Positions 34,923 to 41,647 of a stretch of 45,061 nucleotides of DNA are shown in pieces. The notes under the pieces were generated by a model that ran no database searches, was not told the DNA's origin, and worked only from the letters and a program-made list of their open reading frames with translations. Position 1 is the first letter of the stretch. Each line of letters begins with the position of its first letter. The DNA lies in contig JABXIK010000010.1 of the NCBI GenBank assembly GCA_013373125.1, forward strand, positions 1-45,061, read 5' to 3'. The stretch comes from Gammaproteobacteria bacterium (GTDB lineage Bacteria > Pseudomonadota > Gammaproteobacteria > Pseudomonadales > Oceanobacteraceae). The translations under genes were made by a program, and so were the position numbers.

Positions 34923-35697
34923 TGTCATTGCCAAACAAGCGGTGGCCAAAAGCTTTAGTGATGCCGCACAAGATTATGATGCGTTTGCTCGCTTTCAGCA
35001 TCACTTGGCAGAAACCTTATTAGCATTATGCCCGGATGATCAAAAGCAACAGGTTTTAGACTTAGGTTGTGGCACTGGATACTGTTTACCCTTGTTGAGT
35101 TTACGTTATCCAATTGCAAACATTTTGGGAGCAGACCTTGCACCTGGTATGTTGGCTTGGGCAAAGCAGCAACATCCAGAATTTAGCTATGCACTGGCGG
35201 ATGCCGAGAATCTACCGTTTGCACACCAGCAATTCGATATGATTTTTTCAAATCTTGCAGTGCAATGGTGTGATGATTTTTCGCAGGTATTGGCACAGGC
35301 TTTTAAGTGTTTGAAACCAGGCGGACATTTTGTATTGAGTACTTTAGCCGATGGTACCTTGCAGGAATTAAAACAAGCATGGGCGAAAGTGGATCAGCAT
35401 CAACATGTGAATCAATTTGACAGTGAAGATGCATTGCAGGACATGATTGCCACTAGCGGCTTTCAAGTGGAAGTGTGTGAAGTCAGTACTATGGTGGATT
35501 ATCACCCAGATGTGCGCAGCTTGACAGATTCACTAAAGCGTATTGGTGCCCATAATATTACCGATGGTAGAGCACGTGGACTCACATCGCCAAAATCGGT
35601 TAAGCAATTTGTGCAGGCTATAGAAAACCACAGGCAAGAACAAGGGTTGCCTGCTAGTTATCGTGTTTTAAATTGCCGTTTGCTTAAACCTTTATAA
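34915..35697 (+). CDS. bioC: Malonyl-[ACP] O-methyltransferase BioC
   Basis: A 260-residue SAM-dependent methyltransferase. Motif I is VLDLGCGTGYCLPLL (about 47-61). FAHQQFDMIFSNLAVQWCDD and LKPGGHFVLSTL follow the BioC pattern. It methylates malonyl-ACP to disguise it for the fatty acid synthase. It overlaps the end of bioH by 8 bases. bioD follows after 26 bases. Confidence 0.95.
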   Translation: MHDVIAKQAVAKSFSDAAQDYDAFARFQHHLAETLLALCPDDQKQQVLDLGCGTGYCLPLLSLRYPIANILGADLAPGMLAWAKQQHPEFSYALADAENLPFAHQQFDMIFSNLAVQWCDDFSQVLAQAFKCLKPGGHFVLSTLADGTLQELKQAWAKVDQHQHVNQFDSEDALQDMIATSGFQVEVCEVSTMVDYHPDVRSLTDSLKRIGAHNITDGRARGLTSPKSVKQFVQAIENHRQEQGLPASYRVLNCRLLKPL

Positions 35698-35723
35698 CGC
35701 AAAACATTCATAGAGATTCAGTC

Positions 35724-36410
35724 ATGGTCAAACAACGATTTTTTATTACCGGAACCGACACCGATGCCGGAAAAACCATTTGTACATCCGCGTTATTATT
35801 AAAAGCCCAACAAGCCGGTTTAACCACGTTAGGATTAAAACCCGTGGCAGCTGGTTGTGAAGATCACGGTGAAGGCTTGCAAAATTCTGATGCTCTCATG
35901 CATATGCAATATAGCACAGAAAAACTGCCGTATATGCAGGTGAATCCAATTGCGTTGGAAGAACCCATTGCCCCACACATTGCGGCGCAACACATTCAAA
36001 AACCGTTAAGCGCACAACGCACAGTGGGTTTATTGCGTGGCGTGTTGATGATCAATAAAGCAAATTTTATTTGTATCGAAGGTGCGGGCGGTTGGCGTGT
36101 GCCACTTAATTTGAATGAAACCTTTGCCGATATTCCGAAAGAATTACAAACCCCTGTGATTATCGTAGTGGGAATGAAGTTGGGTTGTATCAATCATGCA
36201 TTACTGACTTACGAGGCCATTAAGCGTGACGGGTTGGAAGTGGCTGGTTGGATCGCCAATCGTGTTGAGCCTGAGATGTTGGCGTATGAAGAGAATTTAG
36301 AAACCTTACAGGCCATGATTAAAGCGCCATTTTTAGGTGAAGTACCTCATCTTGCAAACATGGACATAGAAAAGGTAGCCGAAGCCCTTACTTTACCTGC
36401 ATCGGCATAA
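35724..36410 (+). CDS. bioD: Dethiobiotin synthetase
   Basis: A 228-residue ATP-dependent ligase that forms the ureido ring of dethiobiotin. The P-loop GTDTDAGKT has Lys17. IEGAGGWRVPL and VVGMKLGCINHALLT are diagnostic. Last gene of the biotin operon, followed at once by a terminator. Confidence 0.97.
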   Translation: MVKQRFFITGTDTDAGKTICTSALLLKAQQAGLTTLGLKPVAAGCEDHGEGLQNSDALMHMQYSTEKLPYMQVNPIALEEPIAPHIAAQHIQKPLSAQRTVGLLRGVLMINKANFICIEGAGGWRVPLNLNETFADIPKELQTPVIIVVGMKLGCINHALLTYEAIKRDGLEVAGWIANRVEPEMLAYEENLETLQAMIKAPFLGEVPHLANMDIEKVAEALTLPASA

Positions 36411-36423
36411 AGAGTATGAATAC

Positions 36424-36454
36424 AATGGCCAAGTACGATAACTTGGCCATTTTT
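36424..36454 (+). terminator. Terminator of the biotin operon
   Basis: An 11-bp perfect stem AATGGCCAAGT/ACTTGGCCATT (36424-36434 with 36441-36451), loop ACGATA, then TTT. Confidence 0.88.
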
Positions 36455-36483
36455 ATGTTTGCATCTATTTCGTCGGTAATCTT

Positions 36484-37005
36484 TTAAAGCGTATTTAGCA
36501 CCCCAATAATTTCATCACTGGTTTTAAATACTTGATGAAATCTCACCACAAAGTTCTTATCAATGATGACGGTTGTTGCCATGGTGCCGTTAAAATAATT
36601 CTCTAACGTATCATTCACATCTGCCGCTACGGGAAAATCCGTATAGCCCAATGCTTGTTGTGCATCTTTTGCATATGCCACGGATTTTGAAATGTAATCC
36701 ACAAAAATGATATCTACATCTGGATATTGAGTTTGAATGCGACTGCGTAATTGGCTCATATGACTGTCACAGACTGGACACCACATGGTGAAGTAGAGAA
36801 TGACACCATCATGTGCCGTTAAGCGATTACTGAGTGTATCACTATAGTCATTCGTGAACGCAAACGATAAATCATCAATGACCTCACCTTCTTTAGAGCT
36901 GATTCCATGATGGATAGGATCATTGCTTGGCATCAAATCTTCTTCGCAGCCGCTCAAAAAAATCATGCTAGTGAATAACAGTATGAGAGTGAAGTTAGTA
37001 GACAT
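36484..37005 (-). CDS. Thioredoxin-fold (TlpA-like) lipoprotein
   Basis: A 173-residue periplasm-facing lipoprotein. The lipobox FLSGC places the lipidated Cys at 20. A thioredoxin-like fold follows with redox motif CPVC (76-79) in YFTMWCPVCDSH. The cis-Pro loop expected in thioredoxins is replaced by GTMATTVIID, which lacks proline. It is the last of three genes and overlaps the CCGGG barrel gene by 11 bases. I infer a reductant for cysteines in its neighbours, such as the vicinal pair in the barrel. Confidence 0.85.
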   Translation of the reverse strand: MSTNFTLILLFTSMIFLSGCEEDLMPSNDPIHHGISSKEGEVIDDLSFAFTNDYSDTLSNRLTAHDGVILYFTMWCPVCDSHMSQLRSRIQTQYPDVDIIFVDYISKSVAYAKDAQQALGYTDFPVAADVNDTLENYFNGTMATTVIIDKNFVVRFHQVFKTSDEIIGVLNTL

Positions 37006-38008
37006 GGCTAATCCCTAAATTAAGAATTTGGGTTTTAGGAATTTTTTTACCTTCCTCTGCTTGTGTGAAGCTTAATTTAAAAATCCAATCACGAACGGCA
37101 TTGGAATAAGCTAGCGCAGTGGCGTAACTGATTTTCTCTAAACCACTGCCCACATCGGTGACACCATTGTATTTTGCATCTGCTTCCTTTAATTGGGTAT
37201 GACTAAGGGTCATTGTGAGCATGGCAAGGTTGGGTAAAAACCAAGTGTAGGCGCCACTGAACGTGCTGGCTCGACGATCACCCAGTTGTTTATTGTAAGG
37301 TTGAGTGGCTAAACCATATTCTTGGTTAACTGGGCGCTCAAAGGTATAACCGTACTTACCTTGCCAGCTTAAACTAAACGGGTACACAGTTTTTTCTATG
37401 ATCATATTGGCATCCAGTCGATAAAAGCCTAGGCCCGTAATATCAAAACTGCTGTCCACTCGATCACTATATGGGCTAACACCTGTAGGTAAGGTGAGGC
37501 TGGCGCCGAAATAAACACTGGGTTCTAAACTTTCCCAACCGTTAATTCGATACACACAGGTGACTTTTTCAAACGCTTCGTACCACACACTCACCTGAGT
37601 GTCGCCAATGGCTTGAACTGAGCTGTCCTCACCGCTATAACGATTTTGGTTATCCACCAGTGCACTGGCTACATTCATTTGCCATTGGTCTGCCAAACGA
37701 TACGCATAAGAAATACTTAAGCGGCGCTGTAATAATTCACTGTCTTTTGGATCGGGTTGATAACGACCAGATTCAGTCCAAAAACCATCATAACGTTCTT
37801 GTGAAGCACTCAGATCCCACATGGCGTCGTTAAACTTGGGCAGAATAATGCCGGAGCTGGCGCCGCCGCCACAACAAGACGCAGCGCTAACTAATGGGCT
37901 GAAGAATGTGAAACATAAAATAATGAATGTGGAAAAAAAGCCAACCCCATACCCGTGATTAGCGGGTACTTCAGGGGTTGGCATATCCACTTGCTGAGTA
38001 GGATTCAT
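36995..38008 (-). CDS. Exported beta-barrel protein with vicinal-Cys CCGGG N-terminus
   Basis: A 337-residue protein with a hydrophobic export signal at about 24-43. If cleaved after VSA, the mature N-terminus would be ASCCGGGAS, with vicinal Cys45 and Cys46. The rest is rich in alternating, aromatic-bounded strands (FWTESGRYQPDP, YAYRLADQWQMNV, GKYGYTFERPV) and ends SHVY, as for an outer-membrane barrel. A long polar region precedes the signal; a later start at Met9 is possible. Role unknown. Vicinal cysteines suggest soft-metal or haem binding, or a redox switch. It is in an operon with a Met-rich lipoprotein and a TlpA-like lipoprotein. Confidence 0.78.
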   Translation of the reverse strand: MNPTQQVDMPTPEVPANHGYGVGFFSTFIILCFTFFSPLVSAASCCGGGASSGIILPKFNDAMWDLSASQERYDGFWTESGRYQPDPKDSELLQRRLSISYAYRLADQWQMNVASALVDNQNRYSGEDSSVQAIGDTQVSVWYEAFEKVTCVYRINGWESLEPSVYFGASLTLPTGVSPYSDRVDSSFDITGLGFYRLDANMIIEKTVYPFSLSWQGKYGYTFERPVNQEYGLATQPYNKQLGDRRASTFSGAYTWFLPNLAMLTMTLSHTQLKEADAKYNGVTDVGSGLEKISYATALAYSNAVRDWIFKLSFTQAEEGKKIPKTQILNLGISHVY

Positions 38009-38036
38009 AAATAAAATAACGAGAGATTAATGGGTT

Positions 38037-38885
38037 TTACATCATGGCCATTGGCATGCTGGATTCACTACTGAAAGTGAAACTGGCGTTATTGCCCTCT
38101 AATGTGCCGTCGCTGGTTTTTGTCGATCCACCAATGGATAAGCGCACTTCAACTACATCATTTTCATCGTTATTTAAATTCAGATTCATGGCTTGATACA
38201 CGCCAGCTTGTTCTGAGTCTTCCATGGCTGTTTGCCAATTGCTTTCGTTTTCACAGGATTGGGAACACATTTCTACGACCACGGTGCCGATGCTTAATTC
38301 GTAATCCGTTGCAGCATTTAATACCGCACCGTCTGTGATGGGTTGATAATTCATGAGGGATTCGCGGGCCGCAACAAAGACGCTAAAAGCATTCATGTTG
38401 TTACTGACCATGCGCCCTAAATCAAATAAATAATAAGTGCGCGCTACTTCGGTATCCATGTGTGCAATCTGATCGTCTTCACCGCCTTTTAATTGCTTCA
38501 CGTCGCTCATCATCATGTCCACGTCAATGGCATGGCTAGTAGTCGTGTTATTAAATGACACTTCCACAGACCAAGACCCCATGGCACCGGATGGCATGAG
38601 GAAATAAGCGGTTGTTGCAAACTGGCCATCAGTATCTAACTCACCAGTAGAGGTGCTTAGGGGGGTACTGTGGATCATGCCAGATGTCATGTTCATGATG
38701 GGAGTGATTTTGACGTCGCCGCTGGCTGGGTTGCCATCTTCATCTGTAATAGTGATTTGTAATTGCGCCACCCCTTTACTCACACTGCTTAATTCCACAG
38801 AGGTTTTATATTGGCTAGCTTCATCATCTGAGCCACAGGCGGTTAATACAAAAGGGATAGCGAATAAGGCGAGCAGCTTTTTCAT
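38037..38885 (-). CDS. Met-rich lipoprotein, YtkA/FixH-like domain
   Basis: A 282-residue lipoprotein, lipobox VLTAC with Cys17. Residues about 35-125 look like a YtkA/FixH-type beta-sandwich: PIMNMTSGMIHSTP (Met64, Met66, Met70, His72), then MPSGAMGSWSVEVSF and VDMMM (124-126). YtkA-like domains are known near copper and cytochrome functions, and Met/His spacing of this kind suits Cu(I) binding. The C-terminal half (about 130-282) is unrecognised, has a CSQSC pair, and ends PMAMM. First gene of the three-gene cluster. Its ribosome binding site is inside a hairpin. Confidence 0.75.
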   Translation of the reverse strand: MKKLLALFAIPFVLTACGSDDEASQYKTSVELSSVSKGVAQLQITITDEDGNPASGDVKITPIMNMTSGMIHSTPLSTSTGELDTDGQFATTAYFLMPSGAMGSWSVEVSFNNTTTSHAIDVDMMMSDVKQLKGGEDDQIAHMDTEVARTYYLFDLGRMVSNNMNAFSVFVAARESLMNYQPITDGAVLNAATDYELSIGTVVVEMCSQSCENESNWQTAMEDSEQAGVYQAMNLNLNNDENDVVEVRLSIGGSTKTSDGTLEGNNASFTFSSESSMPMAMM

Positions 38886-38891
38886 GGTGAT

Positions 38892-38912
38892 CCTTAACTT
38901 TTATGGTTAAGG
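38892..38912 (-). promoter_or_regulatory. Hairpin masking the ribosome binding site of the Met-rich lipoprotein
   Basis: On the minus strand CCTTAAC pairs perfectly with GTTAAGG around a 7-base loop CATAAAA. The 3' arm contains the AAGG Shine-Dalgarno (38892-38895), 6 bases before the ATG at 38885. Confidence 0.65.
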
Positions 38913-38943
38913 GTATTTTATTTTTAAATGCCGCTAATGCCGA

Positions 38944-38960
38944 TGCGACAAATTGTCGCA
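38944..38960. promoter_or_regulatory. Palindromic operator TGCGACAA-A-TTGTCGCA
   Basis: A perfect 8-bp inverted repeat with a single central base lies 59 bases upstream of the Met-rich lipoprotein start. On the minus strand it overlaps a possible -35 (TTGTCG), with TTTAAA 17 bp later. The binding protein is unknown. Confidence 0.6.
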
Positions 38961-38992
38961 CCTAAATATTCCATGAATATTGATGACGACTT

Positions 38993-39025
38993 GGGTTAAA
39001 ACCGGGTCAAACCTGGGTAAAAGGC
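38993..39025. repeat. Three helically phased GGGTnAAA repeats
   Basis: GGGTTAAAACC, GGGTCAAACCT and GGGTAAAAGGC begin at 38993, 39004 and 39015, exactly 11 bp apart. They lie between divergent transcription units. They could be an iterated regulator site; nothing else is known. Confidence 0.5.
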
Positions 39026-39132
39026 GGTTAATTTAGGGCTATTCAGTGGGCAATGTATTGAACCCATTGTGGGCTTTAGGCAAGTTTGAGGCGTGCAAAA
39101 AATAATAAAAATACCTTGTATTGGAGAAGCCC

Positions 39133-39612
39133 ATGTCTCTTGTGCGCACCTGTGTCCGCATAACGGCTTTGATGATGTTGTCGTCATTGATGGCAGTTCA
39201 AGCCAATGAAACCAGCAAAGAAAATGGAACACTAGCGGTTCAACTCTCTACCTTTCATGAATTTAGAGGTCATTTCGTTTTGCCCTATCAAGACGCTGAC
39301 CGTGTCGATATTCGTAGCAAAATGAGTGGCGCCTATGACGTGGCCATTCGCTTTATTTTGGATAAGGCGGAATTAGAAGCCCAATTTGACTTGGTCACTG
39401 AGTCCATGGTGCTAGACGGACACAACCATATCCTTAAAGACGATGAAAAGCAGTTACTGGGCAAAGCCAGTCAGGCATTGAGTCAATTTTTACAAAAAGA
39501 ATACGACGAAGAATTTCCCGAACACAGCTTCCTTGCTGTGCAGATGTTGGCTTATTGGTCGAAGGCTCCAAAAGACTTCGCCATTGGTCGTCGAGAAATA
39601 CACACCCGCTAG
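39133..39612 (+). CDS. Small exported protein of unknown function
   Basis: A 159-residue protein. The ATG at 39133 has GGAGA 5 bases upstream and gives a standard signal peptide ending AVQANE. An in-frame TTG at 39121 would precede the signal and is rejected. The mature part is charged and mixed alpha/beta, with no cysteine and no motif I recognise (FHEFRGHFVLPYQDADRVDI; HSFLAVQMLAYWSK). It lies 23 bases before the phospholipase A2-like gene, so they are probably co-transcribed. Confidence 0.75.
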   Translation: MSLVRTCVRITALMMLSSLMAVQANETSKENGTLAVQLSTFHEFRGHFVLPYQDADRVDIRSKMSGAYDVAIRFILDKAELEAQFDLVTESMVLDGHNHILKDDEKQLLGKASQALSQFLQKEYDEEFPEHSFLAVQMLAYWSKAPKDFAIGRREIHTR

Positions 39613-39635
39613 GGCAACTCAGCTGAGGACTCACT

Positions 39636-40025
39636 ATGAAAATAATAAAACGAGTAATGGTATTAACGGCTTTTTTGATGGCATTTGCTTCAATGGCGCA
39701 AGCTGGAATCAGTAAGAATGAAGGCATTACCTGTGTGTCAAAAGGCAGCACAGTACGTGCGCAATTTGATGACAGCCGAGGGGATCATTCTAAAAATGTT
39801 TTAGTGGGGTCTAAAGCCGGCCCAAATTACGGCTGCATGGGTCGTTGTGGTGGTGATTGTGGCTGGGGTGCTCCAAGTGCTTGGACCAAAGACTGCATGG
39901 ATCATGATCAGTGTTCTTGGGAAAACAAAAGCACTGGTGGTTCCAGTGACCCTAATTGCGGGGATGAATTTAATGAAGCGGCGGATGACTGGACGTTCGG
40001 TGTGATTCGCGGTTGTCGCGGTTAA
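39636..40025 (+). CDS. Secreted phospholipase A2-like protein
   Basis: A 129-residue exported protein, signal peptide ending MAQA (residue 23). The mature chain has eight cysteines (33, 67, 71, 75, 87, 93, 108, 127). The motif CMGRCGGDCGWG is followed by DCMDHDQC, whose His90-Asp91 matches the catalytic HD dyad of the PLA2 fold. Prokaryotic and fungal PLA2-type proteins share a short GCxGRCGxxC block of this sort. A calcium loop cannot be verified. GAGGA precedes the ATG. Substrate and activity are inferred, and an inactive structural relative is possible. Confidence 0.75.
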   Translation: MKIIKRVMVLTAFLMAFASMAQAGISKNEGITCVSKGSTVRAQFDDSRGDHSKNVLVGSKAGPNYGCMGRCGGDCGWGAPSAWTKDCMDHDQCSWENKSTGGSSDPNCGDEFNEAADDWTFGVIRGCRG

Positions 40026-40034
40026 TGAGGCCTA

Positions 40035-40069
40035 GGCTCATCCTGTTGCAATGACAGGATGAGCCATTT
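40035..40069 (+). terminator. Terminator after the PLA2-like gene
   Basis: A 12-bp perfect stem GGCTCATCCTGT/ACAGGATGAGCC (40035-40046 with 40054-40065), 7-base loop, then ATTTCC. The T-tract is short. Confidence 0.75.
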
Positions 40070-40075
40070 CCTTAG

Positions 40076-40100
40076 AATTCTTCTATTTAATAGAAGAATT
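40076..40100. promoter_or_regulatory. AT-rich palindrome before the rod-like gene
   Basis: AATTCTTCTAT pairs perfectly with ATAGAAGAATT (40076-40086 with 40090-40100) around TTA. A third TCTTCTAT half-site follows at once. A perfect -10, TATAAT, is at 40163-40168, about 100 bases before the next gene. An operator is likely; the binder is unknown. Confidence 0.5.
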
Positions 40101-40270
40101 TCTTCTATCAACCTCCTCGCATTCTGCATGTTCATGGGTTCCTAGCCTTTGGTTATTAGCTGTATAATTATTAGTCAAAAGCAATATTAAAGTCCTTTGT
40201 CATAACGTTGTGACTCTGGCTTCGCTCTGTTTAAATTATGATCAGAGAGAAGTCATTTTAGGAGTAGGCT

Positions 40271-40519
40271 ATGCAAGTGGGTGGATTAGGCGGTGCATTG
40301 AGTGCGGGTTTAGCCGGTATTCAAAAAGGCGAACAGCAAGTGACTCAAGCGGCGCAGGAAGTGGTATCAGCCACCACCGAACGTCCTGTCACCCAGACCC
40401 AAGATGTGGCTAAGGCATTAGTCGAAGAGAAAGAAGGGCAACGCCAAGTAGAAGCTTCTGCCAAAGTGGTGGAGGCGGCCGATCAAACCATTGGCAGCTT
40501 GGTGGATATTAAGGTTTAA
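40271..40519 (+). CDS. Miniature flagellar rod/hook-like protein
   Basis: An 82-residue protein. Its N-terminal helix (GGALSAGLAGIQKGEQQVTQ) resembles the D0 helix of axial rod and hook proteins. Its C-terminus (ASAKVVEAADQTIGSLVDIKV) resembles their conserved C-terminal motif ending LLDIKV. The large central domains of FlgC, FlgE or FlgG are missing, and about 30 polar residues join the ends. TTAGGAG sits 6-7 bases before the ATG. It is followed after 25 bases by an HExxH protein gene. No other flagellar gene is present. I infer kinship with the axial family from motif match only. Confidence 0.65.
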   Translation: MQVGGLGGALSAGLAGIQKGEQQVTQAAQEVVSATTERPVTQTQDVAKALVEEKEGQRQVEASAKVVEAADQTIGSLVDIKV

Positions 40520-40544
40520 CGCTGAGTGAGAATGAGGCAATAAC

Positions 40545-41564
40545 GTGAACGTGCAATTTGGTACTGGGTTTACCATCAGTCAGAACAACACAAGTACACA
40601 AGGCAGCGATGCCCGTACCGGTGTGGCTGTGCCTGTGGAATCCGAAGATCAAAGCACCACTAGTTTTATTCCGGTGCAAGAAGCCACCGAGGCGCCGCAA
40701 TCTCGTCAAGAAGGGGCTGAGCAAGGAGTTGAGCAACGTCAGGCGGTTGAGCAGCGTCGTGCTCGCCAACAGCAGCAAGATATTCAAGCGCAACAACAGC
40801 GTGAGCGCAGAGCTGAACAAGATCAGCTTGATGCTCGCGCACAAGAGCAACAGCGACTCAGTCGCAATGAAGAGCAACAGAACCAACGAGGTGATGAGGC
40901 ACTAGAAGATCGCACCCAAGAGGAGCAACAAGCGCAAGCCCGTCGTGAACAAGACGCACAGGAGCAGCGCCAGCTAGAAGCCGAGCAGCGGCAACTCCAG
41001 CAACTTGCGGAGCGTGATCGAGAAGTCAGAGCCCACGAACAGGCCCACCAATCAGTGGGGGGCCAGTACGCCGGCGCCATGAGCCTAGCCTATGAACGCG
41101 GTCCTGATGGGAAAAATTATGCGGTGGCGGGCGAAGTCCCCATCGACACTGGCAAAGTAGCTAACAACCCGCAGGCCACACTCGATAAAGCAGAAACCAT
41201 CCGCAGAGCGGCATTGGCCCCGGCTGAACCATCCAGCCAAGATCGTCGAGTGGCAGCACAGGCTATACAAATGACGTTGGAAGCAAGGGCTGAAATACAG
41301 CAGCAACAACGAGAAGAGCAGCTGACGGAACAGGATGTCAGCGAAGAGCAATCTGAGAGTGAATCTTTAAGTGAAGAAGAGCGTCTCGATGCCGAACAAA
41401 AGGCGCAACAAGAGCAGCAACAGCGTGAGACAACTGAAAATGTTACTGCCGATTTACAAGAACTGAACGAGCGTATGGCTCGTATTCAAGCTCAGTTGGT
41501 GGAAGCCAGTCAGTTTGAGGATAAAATTAACTCAAAAGTGAATTTATTGGATGTGACCACCTAA
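40545..41564 (+). CDS. SprA-related putative zinc metalloprotease
   Basis: A 339-residue protein with GTG start; TGAGG lies 7-8 bases upstream. Residues about 45-155 and 250-330 are Gln/Glu/Arg-rich coiled coil. The central domain (about 157-245) has EVRAHEQAHQSVGGQYAG with HEQAH at 164-168, the HExxH zinc motif, then SLAYERGPDGKNYAVAGEVPID. This is the SprA-related family known as putative metalloproteases. No signal peptide. The third zinc ligand is not identified. It is probably an operon with the rod-like gene, so an axial-structure or surface role is possible. Confidence 0.85.
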   Translation: MNVQFGTGFTISQNNTSTQGSDARTGVAVPVESEDQSTTSFIPVQEATEAPQSRQEGAEQGVEQRQAVEQRRARQQQQDIQAQQQRERRAEQDQLDARAQEQQRLSRNEEQQNQRGDEALEDRTQEEQQAQARREQDAQEQRQLEAEQRQLQQLAERDREVRAHEQAHQSVGGQYAGAMSLAYERGPDGKNYAVAGEVPIDTGKVANNPQATLDKAETIRRAALAPAEPSSQDRRVAAQAIQMTLEARAEIQQQQREEQLTEQDVSEEQSESESLSEEERLDAEQKAQQEQQQRETTENVTADLQELNERMARIQAQLVEASQFEDKINSKVNLLDVTT

Positions 41565-41604
41565 ACTTAAAATTCCAACATTTAAGTTAAGCTGAATGAA
41601 GACC

Positions 41605-41638
41605 AAGCCATGATTGCAAAATCATGGCTTTTCTTTTT
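41605..41638. terminator. Bidirectional terminator between SprA-like gene and cti
   Basis: An 11-bp perfect stem AAGCCATGATT/AATCATGGCTT (41605-41615 with 41620-41630) with a GCAA tetraloop, then TTCTTTTTC. Confidence 0.9.
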
Positions 41639-41647
41639 CTGATGATT

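Noticed and set aside
38993..39025. CRISPR-like array
   Set aside because: Repeats of 11 bases without spacers; no cas genes in the window.
40823..41080. Cys/Ser-rich 85-codon open frame on the minus strand
   Set aside because: It is the antisense reading of the Gln-rich coiled coil in the SprA-like gene, where CAG/GAG repeats give Cys/Ser-rich shadows.
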